A stretch of DNA of 64,000 nucleotides. It comes from Schistosoma mansoni. Its lineage: Eukaryota; Platyhelminthes; Trematoda; Strigeidida; Schistosomatidae. Every line of letters starts with the position of its first letter. Position 1 is the stretch's first letter. The stretch is from NCBI RefSeq assembly GCF_000237925.1, contig NC_031500.1, positions 14,347,753 to 14,411,752 of the forward strand. The letters are read 5' to 3'. A program made the position numbers and the translations under genes. Of this stretch, positions 34,823-47,830 are shown in pieces. The notes under the pieces were generated by a model, which ran no database searches, had not been told where the DNA came from, and saw only the letters and a program-made list of their open reading frames with translations.

Positions 34823-37009
34823 AATATTTTACTAGTAAATTGGAAACCCTATTAGCTAGTTGTTAAATTTCATTAGTTACAAATAACTAACTTTAAATAT
34901 GCACCAGAGACACACAAAAGAGAATATAATTAAAATGTAAATCACACTTGTGTCCTATTAAAGTGTGTGGAATGAGCATTTAAATCTGTTACTTATCTGT
35001 AATGGACATTGATAATGAAAATGACCTAGCCTCTTTAAAGTTAAGTTCAAAGAAACATTCCTGCTACTATTAATGAAGTTAATTATGATAAGTATTCTTT
35101 ACTTATCGTTTCACTGGAAAAATATAACATTCATATACAATAATCTAAGAGGTATAATTATATATGTAGAATACTACTAAAATAGTGAATATAAGCCGGT
35201 AGCCAAATATAGATTTGAACATAAGGTTTTCATGTTGACTTATTCAATCAGGACCAAAGATACTATTCAATTGGTTAATGAAGATGAAATATATTTGGAA
35301 GCTGTGACTCGAAACACACTCATATACAACAGGAATGACTGGTCAGTTCAAAATATTGTGTTAATTGTAGGTAGTTGAAAGGAAACGTTTAAACTATTTT
35401 TTTTAAAATCACAATACCATTGAAATACCTTTGATAAGTATATTGATACGAAGTGCAAAAGTTTAGTGCACAAACTTAGGTAGACCTTATAAAACCAGAC
35501 AAGATTCCGTTGTTGATAAAATCACATTAACTAACCTATATATTCTGATATGACTCATGATATATCGAACAATCAAATAACAACCACTTTTAATAATGGA
35601 TATGAAGTGTGAGTTTGTGTACTCGCCTTTCAATCATACTGCTTATGTGTGAACTATTACTGATATCCTTCAGATATTCAAACTGAATTGAGTAGAATAG
35701 TGTTTGAAACTGAGATTTGTTGACCGATAATCGAGTGTTTCTCCTACTATATACATGGTAGTAACTATAGGATTTGAACATTTAACGCACAAGCAATAGA
35801 ACTAATTTAACACATTCTCTCGATATACACAACGTTCTAAACAACAATAGAATTATACGTCTGAAACCTGTAATAACCTTGATATAATCACAGTTAATGA
35901 ATTGTATTTGAATAGTTATTAAGTACACAACAGAGTATGATATTTATCTGATTGTTTGTTCAGTCAAAAATGAATACGCTAACATTTGGAAAAATAGTAT
36001 ACATATAAATACGACGTACACGTCCTACTACTAAATATGCCTTTCCTAAACGTTTTCCAGAAATCATCTCCAAGTTATAGATTAGGCTTTGAAATTTGTT
36101 TCTATAAATATTATGGTTAGATGATTTTTTGGGAGTGATTTAGTTTTAATTTATATTGTTAAACATACATAAATCAGAAGTATTGGTACATAAGGAACAT
36201 TGGATCGATCTTTAACATCCTAGTTTGAAACCATTCATAAATACACACCCAATGGACGTACACAGGCGATCGAACGCAAGAACTTTAAGTCTCATGGTGA
36301 ACAAGATACATTCAGACAGAATTAAATAACATTATAAAATGCATTGAATCGGTATTTTCGCACGGATATGATCATTCAACTCAACAAGTACAAACTCGCG
36401 TTTGGGAGGCCTAGTGCTATTACCTAGCTGCATAAACCGAAACAGGTGAAGGTCACTTGAGTTCTGAAACATAAAGATTGAAAACTGAAAGTCTTAACCA
36501 CTAATCCACTGCTTAATAGTCAAGGCATATGACATGCAGCCATTATATTCTAGGTTTGAATCCTGCTCCAACTGCTTCGGTTTCGGTAACCCGATAGTAT
36601 CACTAGCCTTACATTTAAAACGTGACTCATACCCAAAACGTGATGAATGAGTTAATTATTACCATTATTAACCTACTGCTCTACTCATGTAAACATTATC
36701 CAATCCTAGACAATATTATATACTTAACCGATAAGCGATTTGTATAAGGTTATTTTAACAACAAACTTGAAAGTAAATGATTGTAAATTGATTTACATTG
36801 ATGAATGAAGTCTTTAGGCCTATCATTATTATGATGATTTTGATATATCTAGAACAGTATTTTTTCATCTAATTTAAAATAACAGAGAACTCACCACAAT
36901 ATTTTAATGCTCATATTTTTATGGAATTACTTTTGATAATATACTACTCAATAATAGAACAGTTAGGTCAACAAATACACAAAACATCGCAGATTATCAG
37001 ACGGCCCCT
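34823..37009. other. AT-rich non-coding DNA
   Basis: There are no genes. Near 36480-36600 are tRNA-like scraps: a GGATTAGTGGTTAAGAC-like A-box on the minus strand and a TAGGTTTGAATCCTGC B-box on the plus strand, probably an old rearranged tRNA-derived SINE. Confidence 0.4.
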
Positions 37010-37515
37010 AAATACCCTGGTAAGGCCGAGAGCGGGAAGAGTCCGCTCTCCATCTCGAAATGCTCTCACATGGCAACGCGTATTTAGCCTCTGACAGGAA
37101 AGTCCTACTCACTGACTTCTCGTGGCGGGGGTGTTATTTACGAAATCGAGAGGACAAAATGGGAATGTCCGAGGCTTTAACCGGGTTGGTGGACACGGAA
37201 AGTTCACCTAGGGGAGTTGGAAAACCATGATTCAAAACCAATGGTGCACATGAGACCCAGTATCCTGAAGGAACAAATGGCGTATGAATCAATCGTTGGT
37301 CACCGGCTACCATGGGACTGCATCTCTTTACGATGCTCCATTGCCTTGTGGATCAGACCTTAAGGTCAAAGGCTCCGGGTGTGGCCCCCTGAGAAAACCA
37401 CCTGCTTCGGTTTGGGCGTGTGGGCAGTATCACAACCCTCGCACAAATCAAATGAGATTTGTGTGGCGCATATGTATTCGGTGCCTCTTTGTACCAATAT
37501 TTATGTGTTCAAATA
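37010..37515 (+). mobile_element. Short non-autonomous RTE derivative
   Basis: Plus-strand leader-plus-tail element with the leader hairpin at 37028-37050. Here one stem pair has changed from T-A to C-G on both strands. It ends with AATATTTATGTGTTCAAATA. Confidence 0.8.
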
Positions 37516-37874
37516 AATAACAAATAAAGATTATCAGACGAAATTAAGCGCAAAAATAAAACAACAGTACAACAGTCACATGAAGGAATTATCAGTGATT
37601 TCCATAAAACTGTGATAAATGCAAATAGTGAAAATGTGTAACGATAACGTGAAAAAATCTCTTACAATTTCGACGATTATCAAGACCGGAAGAGATGGGT
37701 CAGTAAACAATAACTAGATATTATGTAGACAGACGGAAATAGATCAATTTATAATTATGATACAGAAAACAGTTACCACGTTAGCACGCTCCTTTAAAAA
37801 GTAGGAAAATCAATAAAACGAACAGAATGTCCAGCTTAAGTAACAGAAAATAACTAAACAGAGTAATAACCTAT
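37516..37874. other. AT-rich non-coding DNA
   Basis: Nothing recognisable. Confidence 0.5.
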
Positions 37875-38040
37875 AGGAGTTGTGGCTAGTAGTGGAATTT
37901 AGAACGTGTGTTTCACCGTTTGAAACTCATCAGCCGGGTGTGTCTGCCACACTCAGTGTTTACGTCTACGTTTAGAATCACACCACGTATCTTTTGCGTC
38001 AAATGCCGAAGTTATTTACTGAGCTACTAACTTGTCCAAA
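37875..38040 (-). mobile_element. Schistosoma alpha-type SINE, diverged
   Basis: On the minus strand there is a decayed tRNA-like region, then CUGAUGA (37933-37927) and GAAA (37914-37911), then AATTCCACTACTAGCCAC. The two core motifs survive, but stem I cannot form and the cleavage triplet is GUU. Confidence 0.6.
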
Positions 38041-39239
38041 GAATATGATTTTGACGTCATTATTAGTAAGCATTTGAATTGTTTCGTTGATGATGCCCAA
38101 GACTGATATTCGATTACTCTCTGCTAGTATATGTGAATCCTGTGAGGATTACTTCGATATAGATATTTTCCACGAGTATATCAAAACACATGGATTATGG
38201 GTTACAGTAGGATAACGTATAAGATAATTATGGGCTCAATATTGGAAACGGAGAAAATCAATTTGCAACGATTTGGGTTGATTTTGAGGTCAGATAAAAA
38301 GGAATTCTCAATCAGTAATTACCGGAATTCTACTGACCCTACTTAGTAAATTTAAACTTCATGCTAACTGACCAAATCAACAGTCAGACATCCCACGACC
38401 GATTTCTCTACTAGAGACACAATTTTATGTTCCACTTTTATAGTCAATTCATTTTCACATGATCCCCTTATCGATACTACATGACCAAGTCATCGTGGAC
38501 GGTGTAAGTGAAAGGAATAAATCAAAACTGGCAATGATCAGGTATTCAAAAAAAACTTATTTCACTGACATACATATCTCAAAGTTGTATTACAAAAGAG
38601 AACGTACTGCTAGGTTGTATACTCGGTACTAAATAGACATGAGAATATTTCCCCAGTACATATCACAAAACTCTGATCAAATACTGATTTTTATCCAGGC
38701 TTTGTCTTGTACCGGCGAAAAACTTTCGAAACAACTTCATATAGGTCAGACATGAAGAATCATTCTATTAGTCAGTTAGCCATAATCGGAATAGAACCTG
38801 GGGAAAATGTACGTTGGCCAAGTTTCCACACTGCATTAGCTCAACGGGATGAAATTAATAAGAATAGCATTGGATGCAAATTACTGTGATGTTACTCAAA
38901 ACTAGGAACTCAATATTGAGAACATGAAGTGAGGGGACAAAGTGCAAAAATGTACGTGAGAGAATACTGGGATTCGAAATCAGTATGAAGGTGAAGAGTT
39001 AATACGTCTGTGCCATTAGGAGAAAATTTGAGCAGCGTCACTAAGTTTCTAACTAATGATCGTGGTTATCTGGCGGACACAACATGAGTCAGAACAACGG
39101 TCGATGACTTCAAAGACTGTTATATCTTTAGTGGCCACCCCGACCTTTTTTCTAACATTGCACGTCGACGACGCAGTTGGACTCACGTATCATACGTCTA
39201 ATTAGCTGAAAGTTCACTTTTATCAACCAACCTGTAATA
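38041..39239. other. Unassigned non-coding DNA
   Basis: One 60-codon frame (38707-38889, plus) follows an acceptor-like TTTTTATCCAG but has no recognisable domain and no partner exon. I leave it unannotated. Confidence 0.35.
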
Positions 39240-39365
39240 TTTCGATGATATCCTAGCCTTAACCTTATGACTTCTTACTCAGTCGTTGAGTGATACGCCA
39301 GTTCCGAATATATCTATGGTCGAAAACCTGCAATCCACACATGTCTTCTAATTAGATAGACTATG
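39240..39365 (-). pseudogene. Possible RTE family A fragment
   Basis: Minus-strand translation gives a short stretch like LQVFDHRYIRN, comparable to LLVFDHRCLRK of the 19255-19987 copy. It is very short and diverged. Confidence 0.35.
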
Positions 39366-42300
39366 CTTCCATTATTAAGATCTATGAGACATTTATCGAC
39401 AAAAGATTATTCGTACATATTCACATCTTAAGTTAAGCTTATAATAAAAGGTGAAAATGGACAAACGTAGGTTGTGCTAGTGATTCTTATCCGTTCACAA
39501 AATATCATCCATAAAGGCTTACATAAGTATGGAGAAAGGAACGAACGAAGTGAATTGCCTACTCAATATTATTGTGAACAAAAAAAAATTAAGATCAAAA
39601 GTCTTAATGGTGTTAAATACCAGTTTTATATTGACTGGTGTGGAGTGCCTGTATATCTGAACTTTTTTCAGTCATATAAAATGCGAATAGAAACATTCTA
39701 AGCCAGGCCTGAGAATAGAAACTCTCCCTCTGGTTTTCTGTCAATACGATTCAGCTACAGATGGAACTTCTTAAAGATTCTGTCATTTCAGATCCAGTAT
39801 TTATCAAGCTTATTCCTATGACTACCAAAAAGAGAGGTGTCATTTGTTTATTTAAAAGAAGAAAACCTATTAAGCCAGTTAAGAAAAACTAGCCCTCACA
39901 ATTTATAGTCAGATTAATATCAACTTCCCGAATAAATAAGGATCATCATTCCGAGAGCCATATATAACTCTTTAATGTATCAATTATTTGATAACACTTT
40001 AAATTTCTCAAATTCATAAGCAATTAATTGGTGGATAGAACTTCTAGGTTAGTATTCTGACCAAATAGTCAAGAAATGAAAGTTACCTGAAAGTTTAACC
40101 TAAGATTTCTCAAACTCGTTAATCCATTGCTTCCACAGTTTACTTTCTTCCAACAGGTTACTGAACATCAGAAATCAATGTTCGAACTACTGAAGCTGCC
40201 ACAGATTACGAATGAATCTCTGTTACTTTCAATATTCACATTACAACTTTAATTATTACCGAAGCGTCAAGTCATTCGTGTTTTAGCTCTTTATTTTCTA
40301 GTGTTTACAAACAATGAAGGAAAATACATTATGCCATGTTGCTTAACATTCACCAATCTTCAGTAACAGACCATTGACCGCCTCTTCAACCTCATTTTAA
40401 ATTAAGGTGAATATAACGCCTAAACTGTTGCAATGAGCATGATAATATTAAATAAACTGGGTATTAGTTGGGTTGTTTATGATAATAAAATAATATATTG
40501 ATATTAGTCCAATGAGCTGAATATTGAATTACTAACGCTTTACAATTTAAAGTAAATCGCTTGTTTAGAGGATTTTCTACTCATAATATTACAAATATAT
40601 TATTTCATTGTCATAAATGAATATTTTAGTTTTGTGCTAACATGCCTGATCAATATCTATGTATGTACACTCTTGATCTTATCTGAGATTGAAAATCTAT
40701 GCTACCAACGTTTACCTGGACACACAAAAATTTGGGTGTTTGAACTTATTCATGATCGCTATTTGGAGAAACAGTGACCACATAGAAACCTCAAATAAAG
40801 ATAATTGGTAAAGATGTAAGCTATTTATGACACTGATCAATCGCCCTTTTGTGGTAGATAATAAAAAATACGAAAGGTCAACTGTTACAACAAAACTGTT
40901 CTACACAATAACCACTTCCAGTTTTTTTAATCAAAATCAAAAAAGAATATCTTCCAAAGTATATTTCTCCTAAACATTTTAATCATTGCTTTATAAGACC
41001 AATCTTGAGATAAAAAGTTTACGATTCAATATCAAAGCTCAGATGAAACCAGGGTTGTCAGATTTCTACATAATCTTTGTGAATATCGTCCATAGCTTCC
41101 AGCAGAACTTATAATCTACATTACTTCAAATTCAATCAGTATGAGCAAGTAAGAAGGTTGAAAACAAATATCGTCTTTTTAGGTTTACACCTAAACAAAT
41201 TAAGAATCATTGAGATCTTAAACCACCTGGTTTAAAACTAATTTTAAAAGGTTTGGGTGCACTAATTCTTTTCCCGTTTTTAAGATATGCCTCCAATATG
41301 ACTGCTAAAAATTGAGATCGATAGTCAGATCTTAATTTATTTTGTTGGTAAATGACCTAAAAAACTATTAACTTTCGACAGCAAATGTGGAATTTTAGTA
41401 TTTACTTTTATATATATTTTTGTACATAAACACTATATTTTATAAGAGAAACAAACCTATTTTACAGAGCAGTTGTACCTTACTTTGATATCAATTGACT
41501 TGGGGGTTATACATACAACTTGACCTTAAAAGTAGCTATAAGTCCGCCAAATCGTATGGTTCTTTCTCATCTGTGAATCAGCACTCTGCTCACTAGTTAG
41601 CTATCCCGAAATGTGCTTATAATGTGCCAGTTCCCCCTAAGTGTTTCCTCTATAACAGTGACGAAATTCGACTTTGAGATGTCGATTGTGTGGCTGATGA
41701 GTTTGCAAACTACTTTTCATAAAACACTGTTACATACTAAAGAACTAGTAAATTTCAGAATGTTGACTGAAGAGAAGACAGTATTTTTATGATATATCTT
41801 AGTTTAGTTAGTGGTAAAACATAAAAACTTTCTTCGTCGTCCAATGATTTGATATTATGACCGGGTTAGTTTAAAACTTTCCAAAAGAATATAGACATAT
41901 GATGGGAGATGAAGGAATAAGTCCTCCTGTAAATGTTACTATAATGGAGAAGCTTGATAAAGAAAATAACAGTGTCATTGTTATAGCTAGTGCCTCGACG
42001 TAAAATGTTTAAGATCTAGGTTATTAGATCCTAAATATTCAGAACATTTTAGTAGTTGTCACACGGAAAGTGATCATTTATGTGTTGGTTTAATTATCAT
42101 AATTATTTCGTTCACGTAGTAACATTTAAGGGGACTTATATGGTGAATCCATAAGGACTTGGTCGCGTAGTAGTAATTTATATAATGTAGCAATAAAAAT
42201 ACATGGAAACTATACCTGATCATGAATCTTATTCGCTTCCAAATTATTAAACGAGTAAACATATTGGGAGCCACGTTTTACAGTCATATTGTCGTCATCC

Positions 42301-43299
42301 TTGACGGACTTAACTAAGTGCTAAAGGAAACAATCGATAATATAAATATTCTTGAAAACTGAGTGTCCATAAATAAAAGATATCACAAACATGCCACTTA
42401 ACCTTGACGTTGGCACTACTTAGGTTAGGAAGTAAAGTAACCACTATTGAGAAGGAATATTTGATGAAAGACAGAGTCTTCTATAGTTTCTAAACATGCA
42501 CAGCAAAATTAAAAGCACACTATGTCCAAAAATGATAGAAAAATATACGAGTGCAATAAAAATTATAATGGAATATGATGAAAAGGGACTAAGAGCATAT
42601 GAAATCACAAAAGTACAAAGTAAGAAACAGATAGAACATTTATTTGTTTTCTGACCGGTTAGCAGTAACGTAACTCCCAAGTTTAAAGAGGCTAAGTAAT
42701 GTGCATTATTTAAAGCAGTCACTTCATTAACTGCTCATACCTAATATTTAGGTAGAAATTAATGTGGTTGCAATCTGAATGCTGTCCTAAGCGATTTTTT
42801 CTGAAAATATCCTGATCCCCGTTATCACAAGATAGATTCACTTGAAAAGCGATATATCACATGTTAACGAAAAGCTGTAGGACGAGACTAATAAATGTAA
42901 TGTTTGATAAACGACGGAGCACCGTCTCGTTCATCTGAATGTATTTATCATATTCGACTGTAGATGAGTTCGAAATATTGCTAAAATAGAACAAAACCAC
43001 CAAGGAAACAGTGCTAATATAAATGGAAAAGTCACAAACAAAATGGAAAGTAGTTGATGTTGTGAAACTATTAGTTCACATGATAAGAACACAAATCAAC
43101 CATGATCCATTACCTAAAACTTCTGTACGTTGCGCTTACCAGAATATGAGGAAGGTAGTAGGAGGTTAAGGGTTACTCGATCAAAACATACTATCATTTT
43201 ATTACGGCAGTGAATGTGGTTGCTTCATATTGGAAGGAAAAGACCTCCTAGTCACAGTTAACGAAACAATTGGGGTTTTGGAATTGAGTAGCTGTAAAC
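39366..43299. other. Long AT-rich gene-free stretch
   Basis: There is no exon with convincing splice sites, no repeat family of this window and no RNA gene visible. Confidence 0.45.
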
Positions 43300-44045
43300 C
43301 AGCAGTATGAATGTAGGTGCAACAACTACTTTCTTCTGATCTTTTAAAACAAAACTTCCCAGCTTTACCGGTCTGTTATAACTACGTCAGACTTCTTGTT
43401 CGTCATCATAAACACTACTACCTCGCGTCCTTGCTGCTACATTTTGACATTGTTGTAACATTTGGCAAAAAATGTCTTATGAAGTCTTACATTACATGTC
43501 CCAACCGCTGCTGCTACCTTGATGTGGTGGTCGCGCTTGCCTATCGTGATAAATCAATCGAGCTATACTGGCCGTAACATCGTTCCTACCATGCCAGACA
43601 GGTCGGTTGAAGAGCAGTAAGACTAAAAGAAGCAAACCCAAGGTCCGAAGTCGTACTGCTGACTGTACAGAGGTGTGATGGCAGTAAGGTGTTTCCTTCA
43701 GACAACCAGCATAACAGCGATGCTGCCTTCTCACGAGGGGTGGGGTTAAAAAAGTCGATCGTAAAGATGCACATCTCGCCTTATCCTACGGATATCCATC
43801 TTTGTCAGTAAGGTCCCAACAAGTACGGAGCTAACACAAAAAATTACTTACAAAAAGGTCGTGTGTGAACGACCTCAAGCAGTTGTCCCTTGGGCATTGC
43901 GGTCACGCTCTCGGGTCATTAAGACCACTTCTAATACAATTTTCTTTTCAGGTACCTCTAGAAGAACCCTTCAACGGTGTGGGTAGCCGGGAAGTGATAA
44001 CTGCCCTCATACCCTTAACAGCACTCAAGATCACTGACTGACGTA
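43300..44045 (+). repeat. GC-richer block, probable unclassified interspersed repeat
   Basis: About 750 bases with markedly higher GC than the flanks and several broken short frames (for example YLDVVVALAYRDKSIELYWP, plus strand). The contrast with neighbours suggests an inserted element, but no conserved enzyme motif is visible. Confidence 0.35.
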
Positions 44046-44985
44046 TCTTTGAGAATATTAAATAAGAAAAAATACACCTAAAACATTTTCTACATAACAG
44101 ACTTCTCTACACAAGTGTTACATTCAGATGCACACAACCGGGCAAACTAAGTTTACTGCTACAAATACTGAAGGGCTATATTGAAAAACTGTTAAACATA
44201 ACATTTTAGTAGTAAGTTAAATGGCTATCACTTCAACATCAACCAAGTAAGGAAAAATGAATCTCCGTACAATTGCTCAAAACTGGGTGACAAAGTAAAG
44301 TAAGGGAAAGAAACAAAACTTGTGTATTTTGAAACTAACAGATGGGTGTTTGAGGAAACGTTTTTCAGCAACAGATGATGTCATATCGAGCCGTTCAATA
44401 CTACTTGGGTGAGATCCTACATCCTAAAACCAGTATCAAGAATATTATAAAACACTCTTACATGCAAAGATACGACTGGTACAAGTGATTCTAGCTGGAA
44501 TAAAGGCTTTCGACTCCAGGGACTTTGGAACAACCTCTGTTGGTCTACTAGAGCCGCCATATCGGGCTTCGAACGTCTTGCGGATGGTTTTCTCTGTAAA
44601 ATGACGATAAGTTACTAACACATGATTTTGCTCACAACTAGGTTATTGAGTTCTTCAGAGGCCATAACTTTGTGGAACCAAAACAGCCTTTCATGACATT
44701 GTAACGCACATACTATTTAGAGCGCGCTACCTAGTGATGTGAACTAACACTAAATGCTACTTCAGTTTTAGTGTGGGTAGGACAGGCGACCGGATGGCTT
44801 CTGTTAGTCCTGTCACTTGTGGTCTCTCAGTTGATCTTGTTTTCCTTTAAAAGCGCAGGCAGATCGAGCTTCAATCAAGTGTTAAGTTAATGGTTCAAAT
44901 GGTTCAAATGGTTGAGGACGGAATAGAAGAAGCTTTCGCTTAACGGGCTTCCGTGTCTGATAGCAGTGGATCACCAATACCTCCA
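44046..44985. other. Unassigned DNA next to a CR1-like element
   Basis: It may include the 3' untranslated part of the CR1-like element. A short tandem ATGGTTCAAATGGTTCAA lies near 44890-44911. Confidence 0.35.
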
Positions 44986-44989
44986 GGCA

Positions 44990-47830
44990 AGAACCTAGGT
45001 ATATGAACGATAATAGAGGGAAAAAAAGAATTTGGTAAATCATAATAATATGTTATCCTTAGTCCTTAGGAATAAGTCAAGTTTTCTCTTAAAGGACTCC
45101 TGGGAGGTCGCTTGGACTAGCTCAGTCGGCGGCGAATTCCAGCACTTGACAACTCTAACGGAGTAGAAGTTGTGTCTGCAGTCTGTTCTGCTATGTAGGG
45201 TCTCCAATTTCTGGGTGTTACCTCTGAGGTTAGTGTTATGACTAAGCTTAAGAAGTTGTTTAAGGGGATGACCAGAAGTATTAAGGATACTATAAGTCAT
45301 AAGAAGATCTTAATGAACTCCATTCATTGACGATTCCATTGCAAAGTTGATAGTCATCTGACAAGTAATCTTTTCTAGGATTGTAAACGTTTTGAAGTGT
45401 CCTCGTAAGTTTTCTGTTTTGGAAGACACGAGAAGTGAGGGCATCTAGGATGCGAATTCATCAATAAGTAGTAGTATACAACAAAACAGATGATGATAGG
45501 AGACATGAATACCCTGTTCTAAAGCCATGCTGTTCTTCAGAAAGATTCCGGTTTTCGTTGAGATACCTAATCAACTCCTTCTGAATAATTGTTTTGAAAA
45601 TTTTAACAACTGCGCCAGTTAGATTTAAAACATATGCTTAAGGGATTCGCGACAAAACTTGCCAATTCCCATAGTAACCAAGGGTGCATTTCATCAGGTT
45701 CCATGGATTCGCCTAAATCGAGTTTATTCAGCAGACCAAAGACATCGAGTTCCCTAGTATTCACAGTGTCCAGTGTGTGTGTATGGGAGGGGTTTGTATG
45801 AACTGAATGATAGGGCATCTCTACTGTTTATACATTGCCAAAGTAGTTTGTGAATACCTTAGCTTCATTACAATCTTCCCCCACTGATCGTGCAGTGATA
45901 CTTTCCATAATACTGGAATATTTCCTCTCCCCTTAGTCCTCTGGTTTATGTACGAGTAAGGCGTTTAGGGTATTCTATAGATTAATTGACAAGTGTTTCG
46001 TCGCACAACCTCTTAGACTTGCGGACGGTATCAATATTTCGAGCTGCCCGATATTAGGATTCCTTCTAGTCAGTAACCAGTAAACTGAATTTCTCTCAAA
46101 TCATTCACTTCTTGCAGAGGAGGGTGCGAACCTTTCTACTGAATTATGGTTGGGGATTTTTCGGTCCCCTTGATGTAGTTCAAGGAGTGCGCAATGCAGC
46201 ATCTTGTACGCGCATATTTCCGATCACAGCCTAAGCCATCTCGACGAGGGACTCTGATCCTATAAACCAATCCTCAGAGGGATCTGAGTGCATATTAACT
46301 TGTATATTTGCTTCCCAGAAGTTTTGTCTGACTTGGGCTGACACATCCTTGTTACTGACAACTATATGGAGGCCAAATCCCAGAACTTCATGGTCCCTTT
46401 TACCTAAGAGTGGCATATAATAGAGGATTGCGACATCACTTTCATCATGGGTCATTATGAGATCTAGTAAGGATGATTCAGAGTTCAGTTGGCACCTAGT
46501 TGCCACGTTCACATGTGATAACCGCATCAACTAGTTACTCTTCGATGGAATCTTCTAACAATTTAATCCTCAGATTTTCTCAGTCTAGAGTAGTTGTACT
46601 TGGGTCTCCTAAGATTAAACATCGACCACTTGAGGACCAGGTGTTGAAGCTGTCTATCAAGATCGGATTCACCTCTCAGTTTGAACTTTGGTAGAGCGAA
46701 CCAATGAGCAGCTCTTGTCTTTTGCATTTCAAACGGTTAACAATCAAATTACACGTTCTGTGGTGCGGTCTGCTTATATCCATATAAGTAGTATATGGCG
46801 ATGGTCAGACATAGAATGTATTTTGTCAAAAGACCGAAGAGGGAAAAACTGAAATGAAGCACAGTTGGTAGGAAAATGCATGAACAATGGAAGTAGAGAA
46901 GATGAACTGATATTTACAGAAGAAGCAAAGATTGAAACAACTGATTGTTATTTTGCAAATTAACTGTTAACTATATGGTTATCAGAATTTAGTGAGATAG
47001 TCTGTAATTTTTGCTTAAATACATTCGATTGTCCCAACCAGTGTTCTCATCACTACAGTTCCACTTTCGTGGGATATGTTATCAATGACGGTAAACGTGA
47101 TAGCATTTCTGATGAAATGAGCTACTTCTCCTCTCTTGCACTTCTGTATTCTGTTGGCACCTACTAATGTGAAGCTTTCAAAATCAAGTGTCCTAATGTC
47201 CACTTACTGCGTCAACCGAGTTTCTGTAACTGTAATTACATCCGACTTGGTGGAGTCTATCTGTACACCTAGCTTCGATTGCTAGCTGAATAAGTTCCGA
47301 GTATTTGTGTAACAGATCCCATGACACTTTAAATGAATTCATGCTGCACCCAAAGTGGCTTCAGTATCATTACCTTTCGAAGCCTTATCACTTTAAAATT
47401 CACAATCGCCCAGGTCCTTCTCGCCAGCATTTAGCCCTAATTTTAGTTTTTTCGGCTTCTCGTCTCCTATACGGTCCGTAGGCAGTACACTTTTAAGACG
47501 AATACTCCTGATTCCTTTAGTTTATGTCCATTCTGTAGTATTAGGTCCTTTTTATCGAAAGATGTTAATACCACTCTCAGAAGCCTGATTTGATTCTGTT
47601 TCAAATCCATTTGGGTACCCAGTCTACAGACCTTTAGCAAGGTAACTCCAGAGAATTCCTGGGGCATTAACTGGTGTATTAGTTCTTCTATCAACTCAAC
47701 GTCATGCTCGAAATGAGTTCTGGGTTTTGGGCTTTCAATTTCATTGACTTTATGAAAGATTGTGGACCTATCACTGCTAACTGTCTTCAATTTCTCAGTT
47801 ACTGTCTGTTGGAGTGAATTTTTTTAGTAA
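44990..47830 (-). mobile_element. CR1-like non-LTR retrotransposon, decayed and rearranged
   Basis: Minus-strand frames in the order of a CR1 element are: ORF1-like (47790-47467, with LLRVVLTSFDKKDLILQNGH), endonuclease N-part (47203-47061), endonuclease C-part (46530-46231, with SSLLDLIMTH and LGKRDHEVLGF), the linker (about 46100-45880), the RT start (45818-45603, then LSEEQHGFRTGYSC near 45500) and the C-terminus (45300-45040, with HSRTDCRHNFYS and CWNSP). The RT catalytic core is largely missing and stops are frequent. A foreign 300-bp repeat is inserted at about 46760-47060. Confidence 0.7.
46759..47061 (+). repeat. 300-bp dispersed repeat inserted in the CR1-like element
   Basis: It matches 59134-59440 in the same orientation with roughly 85-90 percent identity by eye. 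It interrupts the endonuclease reading frame of the CR1-like relic, so it arrived later. It begins with a near-palindrome (CTTATATCCATATAAG). Confidence 0.75.

Noticed and set aside
38707-38889. 60-codon plus-strand frame after an acceptor-like sequence
   Set aside because: No recognisable domain and no in-frame partner exon; left unannotated.
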